Below are positions 1 through 5,715 of a stretch of DNA of 9,200 bases, piece after piece (within the stretch, counting starts at the first letter, position 1; every line of letters begins with the position of its first letter). The notes under the pieces were generated by a model that saw nothing but the letters and a program-made list of their open reading frames with translations, did no database searches and was not told the DNA's origin. Location of the stretch: contig JBDSJC010000153.1 of assembly GCA_039917655.1 (NCBI GenBank), positions 1 through 9,200 on the forward strand. Reading direction: 5' to 3'. This stretch comes from PNKC01 sp039917655. Its GTDB lineage: Bacteria > Chloroflexota > Dehalococcoidia > Tepidiformales > Tepidiformaceae. The translations under genes were made by a program, and so were the position numbers.

Positions 1-165
1 GCCAACGTAGAAAGCACCCTGCATACGATATGCGAAGAGATCCATGGCCTGCTTTACCGGCGTACCCGGAGAGACGGTTCAGCGCAACACGCTGAGCCGT
101 GCCCTGTGGTTGACGAGCCGGGCAGCCGAAACAGAAGGAGGCGCCGCCGCAAGAAGAGCTTGTGA
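1..165 (+). CDS. Possible C-terminal end of an unidentified upstream protein
   Basis: Frame 1 is open from the window edge to a TGA at 163-165, giving 54 codons. About two thirds of third positions are G or C, which fits coding use in this GC-rich DNA. The visible tail starts ANVESTLHTICEEIHGLLYR and ends in a run of Arg and Lys (RNRRRRRKKSL). Such basic tails occur on nucleic-acid-binding proteins, but I do not recognise the family. The frame may also be open by chance, as 54 codons is short. It would end 96 bases before the binding-protein gene. Confidence 0.35.
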   Translation, partial: ANVESTLHTICEEIHGLLYRRTRRDGSAQHAEPCPVVDEPGSRNRRRRRRKKSL

Positions 166-261
166 ATGGAACCTAACAGCCCTAACGAGTTGTTGACTTT
201 AGGCGGTTCGGCGCGCACCTTACCGTTCGGTTAATCGATACAGGAGGGAACCTACAAACCG
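166..261 (+). promoter_or_regulatory. Leader of the ABC operon with Shine-Dalgarno at 242-247
   Basis: This gap precedes the transporter operon. AGGAGG at 242-247 is a full-strength Shine-Dalgarno sequence, but it lies 14 bases before the ATG at 262, longer than the usual 5-9. A small ACCG/CGGT palindrome sits at 223-230. TTGACT at 193-198 resembles a -35 box, but no convincing -10 box follows at normal spacing, so the promoter is not located. Confidence 0.4.
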
Positions 262-1986
262 ATGACCAAGACTAAGATGCGGATGCTCCTCAGCATCCTG
301 GCAGTGTTTGCCGTGCTCGTGATCGCAGTTGCATGCGGCGACGACGACAGCACAAGCAAGAACACCCCCGCCGGTGGCTCCACCACTGCCACCGGCTCGC
401 CAAGCGCCGCAGCTAACACGAAGCCGTCCGGCACCATCACCATCCGTGGGCTCCAGTTTGAGACTTGGGACCCCCACTTCTCTGACTTCTCGCAGGACAT
501 CGGCCACTTCTTCATGGTGTGGCGCGGGCTCTACAGCCTCGATGCGAAGGACATCCCTCAGCCCTCGATGGCCGAGGCCAAGCCGACGATCTCCGCTGAC
601 GGCAAAACCTACACCATCAAGGTGAAGTCTGGCCTCAAGTGGTCTGATGGCCAGGGCATGGACGCGAACGACTTCGTCCTTGGTCTGCAGCGCAGCTGCA
701 ACCCGGACATCGCCTCGCACTACCAATTCATCCTCTCTCCCGTCGTCGGTTGCGACGCCTACTCTAAGGCGGCAAAAGGCACAGACGCCGAGAAGGCGAC
801 GCTCTTGACAGCCTTGGGTGTTAAAGCAATCGACGCCAGCACGATCGAGATCAAGCTGACCGACCCATCGCCCTCTTTCTCGATTATTCTCGCCCTTTGG
901 CCGACCTTCCCAGTGCCAAAGCACCTGGTGAAGACTCCTGAGGCGAAGTGGCCTGGCCCACTCGAAAACGTCTACAACGGCCCATTCATGCCCAAGGCGT
1001 ACACGGAGAAGGATCGCATCGAACTGGTCCCCAACCCGAACTACTCGCTGCCCGAAAAGGCCAAGATCGAGAAGCTGGTCATCAGGTACATCGATGACCC
1101 GGCCGTCGCTTTGAACGCCTATCGAACCGGCGAAATCGACGCCACCGACGTCCCTTCCACGCAGCTTGATGTTGTCCAGAAAGATGGGACCCTCGGCAAG
1201 GAGCTGGTCAACTACGCTGCGACGCGTACGACCGGCCTTGAACCAAACCTCAAGGACCCGCTGATGGCCAAGCTGGAAGTGCGCCTTGCGCTTTCGCAGG
1301 CGACCGACCGCAAGACCTTGAATGACGTCGTCCTCAAGGGCGCCAACATTCCATCGACCAGTTGGATGGCGCCAGAACGCTCAGGCGGCAAAGCCGGCGA
1401 GTTCGATGCCGCTATCGGCTTCAACGTCGCAAACGCGAAGGCCAACCTCGTTAAGGCTGGCTTCCCGGATGGTAAAGGCTTCCCGAAGCTGGTCGTTCTC
1501 CAGACGGATTCCGCAACAAACAAGGCCATCGGCGAATTCCTCCAGTCTGAGTGGAAGAAGCACCTCAGCATCGACATCACCCTGGAGTTCACCGATACGA
1601 AGACCCGCTCTTCCCGCTTCAACAGCGGCGACTTCCAACTCGTCCTGGGCGGCTGGGGCGAAGACTTCCCGGACCCCGAGAACTGGATCCTCGGTCTTTA
1701 TGAGACCGGCGGCTCGATCAACAAGCAGAGCTGTAGCAATCCGGAAATCGACGCCCTAATCGGCAAGGCGAAAGTCAACCAGAACGACGAACAGCGCCGC
1801 CAGCAGTACCGCGACGTTGAGAAGCTGGTTGTCACCAACGTCTGCGGCATGGCCCCGATGTGGCAGGTTGGCCGGCATAATGTCGTTAAGCCGTACATTA
1901 AGGGGATGGTCGAAAACAAGAAGGGCGACGACCACTTCGTGCCCGGAGACCACAATCCAGAGTTCTGGACGACCACCAAGAAGTGA
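262..1986 (+). CDS. oppA: Peptide/nickel-type ABC transporter substrate-binding lipoprotein (SBP_bac_5)
   Basis: This 574-residue extracytoplasmic binding protein captures the substrate (oligopeptide or similar) and delivers it to the two permeases encoded next. Residues 1-24 form a lipoprotein signal peptide: Lys/Arg at 3-7, a hydrophobic core at 9-24, and AVAC with the lipidated Cys at 25, followed by GDDD. Residues 26-56 are a Ser/Thr/Pro/Ala tether, and the SBP_bac_5 fold starts near 57. The family hallmark appears around 117-130 as YTIKVKSGLKWSDG, continuing into a DANDFV segment. Length is normal for cluster C binding proteins. The ATG at 262 is chosen because it gives the basic n-region; a Met at residue 6 is possible but lies still further from the AGGAGG. 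The gene name marks the family only, since specificity (oligopeptide, dipeptide, other) cannot be read from sequence. The family call is very secure. Confidence 0.95.
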   Translation: MTKTKMRMLLSILAVFAVLVIAVACGDDDSTSKNTPAGGSTTATGSPSAAANTKPSGTITIRGLQFETWDPHFSDFSQDIGHFFMVWRGLYSLDAKDIPQPSMAEAKPTISADGKTYTIKVKSGLKWSDGQGMDANDFVLGLQRSCNPDIASHYQFILSPVVGCDAYSKAAKGTDAEKATLLTALGVKAIDASTIEIKLTDPSPSFSIILALWPTFPVPKHLVKTPEAKWPGPLENVYNGPFMPKAYTEKDRIELVPNPNYSLPEKAKIEKLVIRYIDDPAVALNAYRTGEIDATDVPSTQLDVVQKDGTLGKELVNYAATRTTGLEPNLKDPLMAKLEVRLALSQATDRKTLNDVVLKGANIPSTSWMAPERSGGKAGEFDAAIGFNVANAKANLVKAGFPDGKGFPKLVVLQTDSATNKAIGEFLQSEWKKHLSIDITLEFTDTKTRSSRFNSGDFQLVLGGWGEDFPDPENWILGLYETGGSINKQSCSNPEIDALIGKAKVNQNDEQRRQQYRDVEKLVVTNVCGMAPMWQVGRHNVVKPYIKGMVENKKGDDHFVPGDHNPEFWTTTKK

Positions 1987-2096
1987 GTTGAGCCCGGGAT
2001 TCCTCCCGGACACAACCTGCTGGCACCTACCGCACCAACCAATTGGCCGGGGTTTCCGTTAGCGGAAACTCCGGCCTACGAGAATGCGTGGTTCTT
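1987..2096 (+). promoter_or_regulatory. Intercistronic region with a strong hairpin (2045-2076) and a weak one (1994-2009)
   Basis: The 14-base arm 2045-2058 (GGCCGGGGTTTCCG) pairs with 2063-2076 across a TTAG loop, with a single G-U pair. No T-run follows, so it is not a standard intrinsic terminator. A smaller hairpin (CCGGG 1994-1998 with CCCGG 2005-2009) sits just after the binding-protein stop. Hairpins at this position in binding-protein operons are known to protect the upstream mRNA segment from 3' exonucleases, giving more binding protein than permease. That role is inferred here. A reading frame beginning at the TTG at 2043 would run through the stem and is not believed. Confidence 0.7.
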
Positions 2097-3014
2097 ATGA
2101 TCGCGTTTACCATCCGCCGCGTCATCCTGATCTTTCCACTGCTCTTCGCCGTTGCAACGGTCACCTTCTTCTTGATGCACGGTGTGAAGGGTGGCCCGTT
2201 CGACCAGGATCGCCCGCTCTCCGCAACCGCCAGGGCGAATCTCGATGCGCGCTACGGACTCGATAAGTCACTGCCTGAGCAGTACGTCCTGTACGTCAAG
2301 AACCTCGTCCAGGGCGACCTTGGGATCTCGTTCTCCAACGACCGGCCGGTGCGAGACATCATCAAGGATCGCTTCCCGGTCTCCATTCAGCTCGGCCTTT
2401 GTGCGTTCGTAATGGCTGTCGTGGTTGGTCTCTTTCTCGGGATTATCTCGGCTATCTACCAGAACGGCCCGATGGATTACATAGGCGTGTTCTTCGCTAC
2501 GGCGGGCGCCGCCCTGCCAAGCTTCATCCTCGCGCCGGTACTCGTGATCATCTTTGCCGTCGGGTTGGGCTGGTTTAAGGTGCTGGGCTGGGAGTTCGGC
2601 GACTACCAGAAGATGGTCCTTCCGACGATCGCCCTCGGCACGCTGCCCACCGCGTTCGTCGCGCGCATTACCCGTGCCTCGATGCTCGATGTCCTCCGCC
2701 AGGACTACATCCGCACGGCGAAGGCGAAAGGCCTGGCGAGCCAGAAGGTGGTCCTCAGGCATGCGCTGAAGAATGCCATGATCCCGGTGCTGACCGTGCT
2801 CGGACCGATCCTTGCCGGACTGATCGTCGGCTCGTTTATTGTTGAGCGGGCGTTCGCGATCCCGGGCCTCGGCCGCACTTTTGTTGAATCGGTCGTCATC
2901 CGTGACTACGGGGTGATTATGGGCGTCACGCTCTTCTTCGCCGCGATCATCGCGTTTATGAACCTCATCGTCGATATCCTTTACGGATTCGCCGATCCTC
3001 GAATCCGGTATTAG
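2097..3014 (+). CDS. oppB: Peptide/nickel-type ABC transporter permease, DppB/OppB family
   Basis: This inner-membrane permease of 305 residues forms half of the transmembrane channel. The N-terminus MIAFTIRRVILIFPLL is the classical family start: a short cytoplasmic Arg-Arg stretch, then the first membrane helix. The EAA coupling loop that docks on the ATPase begins at DYIRTAKAKG (about residues 203-212) and runs to about 235. Several hydrophobic helices lie before and after it, and the protein ends in the family-typical FADPRIRY. I start at the ATG at 2097. The open frame extends upstream through GTG 2088 and TTG 2043, but those residues come from the intercistronic hairpin and do not resemble the family. 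The ribosome site is weak (GAGA at 2080-2083). The stop codon overlaps the next gene's Shine-Dalgarno, which indicates translational coupling. Confidence 0.94.
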   Translation: MIAFTIRRVILIFPLLFAVATVTFFLMHGVKGGPFDQDRPLSATARANLDARYGLDKSLPEQYVLYVKNLVQGDLGISFSNDRPVRDIIKDRFPVSIQLGLCAFVMAVVVGLFLGIISAIYQNGPMDYIGVFFATAGAALPSFILAPVLVIIFAVGLGWFKVLGWEFGDYQKMVLPTIALGTLPTAFVARITRASMLDVLRQDYIRTAKAKGLASQKVVLRHALKNAMIPVLTVLGPILAGLIVGSFIVERAFAIPGLGRTFVESVVIRDYGVIMGVTLFFAAIIAFMNLIVDILYGFADPRIRY

Positions 3015-3024
3015 GAGACCTTCG

Positions 3025-3996
3025 ATGGCGCAAGACAGCACGACCCTTGCCCAACCGTTCGATTTCGCGCGAGAGCAGATGAGCCGCAAGCAGCGCGGCC
3101 TCTGGAGCCAGGCGCTCCAGAGGCTAATTCGAAACAGGCTAGCCTTCGCTGCCGGGATCGTGCTCATCGTCCTCCTTACAGTCTCTATCGCCGCGGAATT
3201 CAGCGAGACGGTCTCCCGTCACAACTCAGCCACACAGCAGTACACGGATACGAACTCAGGGCCGACCGCGGAGTACTGGTTCGGCACGGACACGCTTGGC
3301 CGCGATGTCTGGGCACGCACGGTACAAGCGACGCTCTTCTCGTTGAAGATCGGCATCGGCGCCGAAACGATCGTCTTGATCCTGGGGCTCAGCGTTGGCA
3401 TCGCCTCCGCCCTTGGCGGCAAAATCACCGATGGCATCCTGATGTGGATCACCGACCTTGCCTACGCCTTCCCGGACCTCCTCGCGATCATCCTCCTCCG
3501 CCAGCTCCTTTTCGGCCGGGACTGGCCGATCCTGGGCACGGCCGACCCGCAGATTCCCGGCCTGCCGGGCTATCTCCTGATTACCATCATCGCGATCTCG
3601 TTCGTGAGCTGGGTCACCGTCTGCCGACTGGTGCGGGGCCAGATGCTTTCGCTGCGCGAACAGGATTACATCCTTGCCGCCCGCGCGATTGGCGCCACCC
3701 AGGGCCGCATCGTCCGCTCGCACATGCTCCCGAACACGCTCAGCACCGTGATCGTAGCCGTCACCTTCGGCATCCCCACGCGAATCTTCGCCGAGGCATC
3801 GCTCGCCTTCATCGGCCTCGGCGTCCCAGCACCGGCCGCCAGCCTCGGTTCGCTAATCACCGACGGCTACGACCACCTTCAGGAGAACAACCTGCTGGTG
3901 GTCTGGCCTGCGATCATGGTGGCGACGCTGATGCTTTGCTTCACGTTCTTGGGCGACGGATTGCGTGACGCCCTGGACCCGCGAACCCGGAAATAG
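3025..3996 (+). CDS. oppC: Peptide/nickel-type ABC transporter permease, DppC/OppC family
   Basis: This 323-residue permease is the partner of the preceding one. A cytoplasmic N-terminal segment (OppC_N type) leads to a first helix at about 39-57. The family signature FGTDTLGRDVWAR starts at residue 86, and the EAA loop starts at DYILAARAIGATQGR (about residue 214). The protein ends in the typical GDGLRDALDPRTRK. The ATG at 3025 is well supported by AGGAG at 3013-3017, which overlaps the previous stop codon with 7 bases of spacing. The gap to the upstream gene is 10 bases, so the two are surely cotranscribed. The ATPase genes that usually follow (D and F types) are absent: the next feature is a tRNA. 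The system must use ATPases encoded elsewhere or be incomplete. Confidence 0.95.
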   Translation: MAQDSTTLAQPFDFAREQMSRKQRGLWSQALQRLIRNRLAFAAGIVLIVLLTVSIAAEFSETVSRHNSATQQYTDTNSGPTAEYWFGTDTLGRDVWARTVQATLFSLKIGIGAETIVLILGLSVGIASALGGKITDGILMWITDLAYAFPDLLAIILLRQLLFGRDWPILGTADPQIPGLPGYLLITIIAISFVSWVTVCRLVRGQMLSLREQDYILAARAIGATQGRIVRSHMLPNTLSTVIVAVTFGIPTRIFAEASLAFIGLGVPAPAASLGSLITDGYDHLQENNLLVVWPAIMVATLMLCFTFLGDGLRDALDPRTRK

Positions 3997-3998
3997 CC

Positions 3999-4023
3999 GC
4001 CGGTTGATTTGAGTCAATCAGGC
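3999..4023 (+). terminator. Weak hairpin after the transporter operon
   Basis: Three bases past the last permease stop, 3999-4007 can pair with 4014-4023, giving 9 pairs with one G-U and a single bulged A at 4020, around a TTTGAG loop. There is no T-run, so it could only be an atypical or Rho-assisted terminator. It is the only structure seen between the operon and the tRNA. Confidence 0.3.
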
Positions 4024-4056
4024 CGCTAGCACGCGGGTGGGGCGGGTTTCGTTGGT

Positions 4057-4085
4057 TTGCCGCTCCCCTGGCGCGCTGCTACCAT
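4057..4085 (+). promoter_or_regulatory. Candidate sigma-70-type promoter for tRNA-Ala
   Basis: TTGCCG (4057-4062) and TACCAT (4080-4085) each match 4 of 6 consensus bases and are separated by exactly 17 bases. Transcription would start near 4092, about 8 bases before the tRNA 5' end, a normal short leader for RNase P. The match is modest and could be chance. Confidence 0.35.
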
Positions 4086-4099
4086 CGCGAGGTTGCTTT

Positions 4100-4175
4100 G
4101 GGGCTGTAGCTCAATTGGGAGAGCGCAACACTGGCAGTGTTGAGGTAGAGGGTTCGAATCCCTCCAGCTCCACCA
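4100..4175 (+). tRNA. tRNA-Ala (anticodon GGC)
   Basis: A complete 76-base cloverleaf is visible. The acceptor stem pairs 4100-4106 with 4165-4171. The D arm is GCTC/GAGC. The anticodon stem CAACA/TGTTG flanks the loop CTGGCAG, with anticodon GGC at 4133-4135. The variable region is AGGTA, and the T arm is GAGGG / TTCGAAT / CCCTC. The discriminator A (4172) is followed by an encoded CCA (4173-4175). The acceptor has a G-T pair at the 3:70 position, the classical alanine identity element, which confirms the assignment. It reads GCC and GCU codons. Its 3' end faces integrase and IS remnants, so it is a likely attachment site for a past integrative element. Confidence 0.97.
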
Positions 4176-4201
4176 CACTTTTGAATCTGTGGACGCAAGA
4201 A

Positions 4202-4226
4202 GAGACCCCCGGTTCCGGGGGGCCTC
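4202..4226 (+). terminator. GC-rich hairpin downstream of tRNA-Ala
   Basis: CCCCCG (4206-4211) pairs perfectly with CGGGGG (4216-4221) around a GTTC loop, and GAG (4202-4204) can pair with CTC (4224-4226) across a small internal loop. It lies 26 bases after the tRNA and is placed as a transcript terminator. The run that follows is A-rich rather than T-rich, so it lacks the canonical tail. Confidence 0.4.
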
Positions 4227-4262
4227 GTGGTAGAAAAAAGCCAATAAAGTAGCCAATGTCTT

Positions 4263-4442
4263 CTAGCGGACGGCCAGTAAGCCATCCATCTTCGCGGCGG
4301 CCTCTTCCTGAAGGTGTGGGAGCACGTGGCTATACACGTCCATCGTGATACCGATGCGGGAATGTCCCAACGTTTCCGCTACCACTTTCGCGGGCACTCC
4401 GAGCGCAAGCATCAGCGTCGCGGCCGAGTGCCTGAGATCGCG
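4263..4442 (-). pseudogene. Tyrosine recombinase (phage-type integrase), C-terminal remnant
   Basis: The last 58 codons of an integrase remain, ending at a TAG (4263-4265). The visible pieces are DLRHSAATLML, with the second catalytic Arg; a LGHS box, with the catalytic His; and MDVYSHV, with the nucleophilic Tyr encoded at 4332-4334. Intact enzymes of this family are usually 350-400 residues. The core-binding domain, first catalytic Arg and active-site Lys are all missing. The codon where the conserved HxxR His should be (4440-4442) encodes Arg, and the sequence upstream of it no longer resembles an integrase, so the break falls exactly there. An open frame continues to 4562, but that part is unrelated. 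The gene points toward the tRNA-Ala 3' end, 88 bases away, typical of an integrated island or prophage. It should be inactive. Confidence 0.85.
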
Positions 4443-4479
4443 GGAGTTATTGAGCCCGGTGGATGATGGTTGTTGTGCT
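4443..4479 (-). mobile_element. Junction between the integrase and IstB fragments; possible IS21-type end
   Basis: These 37 bases separate the IstB stop from the point where integrase homology resumes. That is about the space in which an IS21-family right end (usually finishing in CA) would sit. Several CA dinucleotides occur on the minus strand here, so the exact terminus cannot be fixed, and no partner inverted repeat is seen in the window. Confidence 0.3.
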
Positions 4480-4680
4480 TCAGGGCATGGATGCCTCCGG
4501 GGGGCGAGGAGCCAGTTTGGCGCGGTAGGTGGGGCCGTCGATGACGAGCTGGTGGGCACCATTGGCAGGGCGGCCGAGGGCAGAGTTAGCGAGGATGGGG
4601 TCAGCGAAGAGCCCCACCCATTCGGAAACGTCGCGGCTGCTGGTGACGATGAAAGCTGCCAGGCATGAGGAGCGAACCTA
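4480..4680 (-). pseudogene. istB: IstB-like IS21-family transposition helper, C-terminal remnant
   Basis: Reading the minus strand in the frame that ends at the TGA 4480-4482 gives, in order, AAFIVTSSRDVSEW, a LFADPILANSALGR segment, and HQLVIDGPTYRAKLAP. This matches the end of IstB-type AAA+ helpers, in which a strand with a VTS(N/S)R-like sensor is followed by an xxxW turn, a DP-x-L-x-x-x-x-L-x-R helix and a final I-x-G-x-S/T-Y-R strand. The match is from family memory, not a search. Walker A and B, about the first three quarters of the usual 240-260 residues, are missing. An in-frame TAG sits at 4678-4680, and no start codon is visible before the conserved part, so a start-based ORF caller would skip it. 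It abuts the integrase fragment on the same strand but in another frame. Confidence 0.7.
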
Positions 4681-4861
4681 GCGAATCACATCCAGGGCGT
4701 TGGGCCACGCTGAATGACTTTTCGGCGCGATTGATCAACGCTACCGACGATGAAAGGCGTCACGCGTTGGCTCCGCCCTGGCTGCGGCTACGTCGAGCGC
4801 CTCAGCGTTTGGTCTGAGGGCCGATCAGGTGATCGCCCTCCAAGACTCGCACCGGCTGTGA
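4681..4861 (+). other. Gap before the kinase gene; short 35-codon open frame ending in a GTGA overlap
   Basis: No complete gene is evident between the IstB remnant and the kinase. One short frame (4754-4861, 35 codons) ends ADQVIALQDSHRL and stops at a TGA (4859-4861) that overlaps the kinase GTG start in the four bases GTGA. Such overlaps are typical of coupled gene pairs, so this could be the 3' scrap of a former upstream partner. The frame has no start codon and no family I recognise, so it may be chance. Confidence 0.25.
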
Positions 4862-5427
4862 GCGAGACCCGGCTTGCCCGCGTAGGCCGCCGCGTCATCG
4901 TCACCGGCATGACCGGCGCCGGGAAGAGCACGTTCTCGCGAGCGCTCTCGGCGAAGACCGGCCTTCCCGTGATCCACCTCGACCTCCATTTCTGGGAACC
5001 GGGCTGGGTCGAGCCGCAGGAGGATGAGTGGCGCGAGAAGCAGCGCGACCTGCTCGCCGGCGAGGAGTGGATCGCCGACGGCAACTATCACGGCACACTC
5101 GACCTTCGGCTCGAGCGGGCTGACACGGTTGTGTTCCTCGACACACCGTGGTGGATCTGCGCACGGCGCGCGTTCATGCGCGGGATCCGCCGTCCCGCCG
5201 GAACCCAGATGCCCGACGGGTGCGACGACTCCGCGTCGCAACGCTTGCGCGACGAGTGGGGGGCGGTCTGGCGCGTCTGGCGGCACCGGCGCTCGGATCG
5301 CGAACGAGAACTCGCAATCCTGTCGCGCCACGGAACCCACGCCGCGCTGCGCATGCTCCGTTCCAAGCGGTCGGCTCGTGCCTTTCTCGACAATCTCGAC
5401 TCAGGGCCACGATCGTCGCGCGTGTAA
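4858..5427 (+). CDS. Adenylate kinase-like P-loop NTPase (FlaR/AK-related family)
   Basis: This is a small cytosolic P-loop protein of 189 residues from the GTG start. The Walker A motif GMTGAGKST is at residues 17-25, after a beta strand VIVTG. Next come IHLDLHFWEPGW (39-50), a W-x-x-x-Q acceptor region, and IADGNY (72-77), then VVFLDTPWW, the Walker-B-like strand. An Arg-rich C-terminal half resembles the lid of this family. These proteins are annotated as adenylate kinase-like or 'DNA topology modulation protein FlaR'; the natural phosphate acceptor is generally unknown. I prefer GTG 4858 because homology begins just after it and it overlaps a stop codon as GTGA. An in-frame ATG at 4750 would add 36 residues unlike the family, and neither start has a good Shine-Dalgarno. 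A sampled 60-base stretch is 68% GC against 58% in the transporter, suggesting separate origin. Confidence 0.8.
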   Translation: MSETRLARVGRRVIVTGMTGAGKSTFSRALSAKTGLPVIHLDLHFWEPGWVEPQEDEWREKQRDLLAGEEWIADGNYHGTLDLRLERADTVVFLDTPWWICARRAFMRGIRRPAGTQMPDGCDDSASQRLRDEWGAVWRVWRHRRSDRERELAILSRHGTHAALRMLRSKRSARAFLDNLDSGPRSSRV

Positions 5428-5703
5428 TTCAGGTTCTCGACCAACACCATTGTTCCATCGTGTCGCCAGAGTGAAGGCGCCCGGCGGCACCTGGCGCCCG
5501 CTCGTCGAGAATCGTTAAGGCATGGCGGCGCCACCGCGAATCGCCCCGGAATCGAGCGGTTGGCGCTTCATCGGACGCCACTTGTCGGCTCCCATTTATA
5601 GCGCCGCTCCTCGCCTCACGCACTGGGACCATGGCCTAACACGTTTTCCCGGTGTATCGTTCGCGTGTCTGCCGAGGCACGTTTCTGACTGTGCTCCGGC
5701 TAT
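5428..5703. other. Intergenic region with nested inverted repeats near its left end
   Basis: No convincing gene is seen on either strand. Just past the kinase stop, TTCTCGAC (5434-5441) is inverted as GTCGAGAA (5504-5511). Nested inside, GGCGCC occurs at 5476-5481 and 5493-5498, separated by 11 bases. Together they could fold into a branched structure and may end the kinase transcript, but no T-run follows. No clear promoter for the downstream secreted-protein gene was found. Confidence 0.3.
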
Positions 5704-5715
5704 GGAGGAAAATGG

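Noticed and set aside
193..236. TTGACT at 193-198 as the -35 box of a promoter for the transporter operon
   Set aside because: The nearest -10-like candidates (TACCGT at 221, TTAATC at 231) give spacers of 22 and 32 bases, too long for a sigma-70-type promoter.
2043..2096. N-terminal extension of permease B from TTG 2043
   Set aside because: These codons are the intercistronic hairpin itself, the extra residues do not resemble the family, and ATG 2097 gives the canonical permease start.
2268..3167. Minus-strand 299-codon open frame across the permease genes
   Set aside because: It is antisense to clear permease domains and is rich in charged residues, as expected of the complement of membrane-protein codons.
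4345..4668. Plus-strand 107-codon open frame
   Set aside because: It overlaps the integrase and IstB remnants on the opposite strand and has no recognisable protein character.
5595..5602. TTTATAGC as a -10 box for the secreted-protein gene
   Set aside because: No -35-like hexamer lies 16-18 bases upstream, and it is over 100 bases from the start codon.
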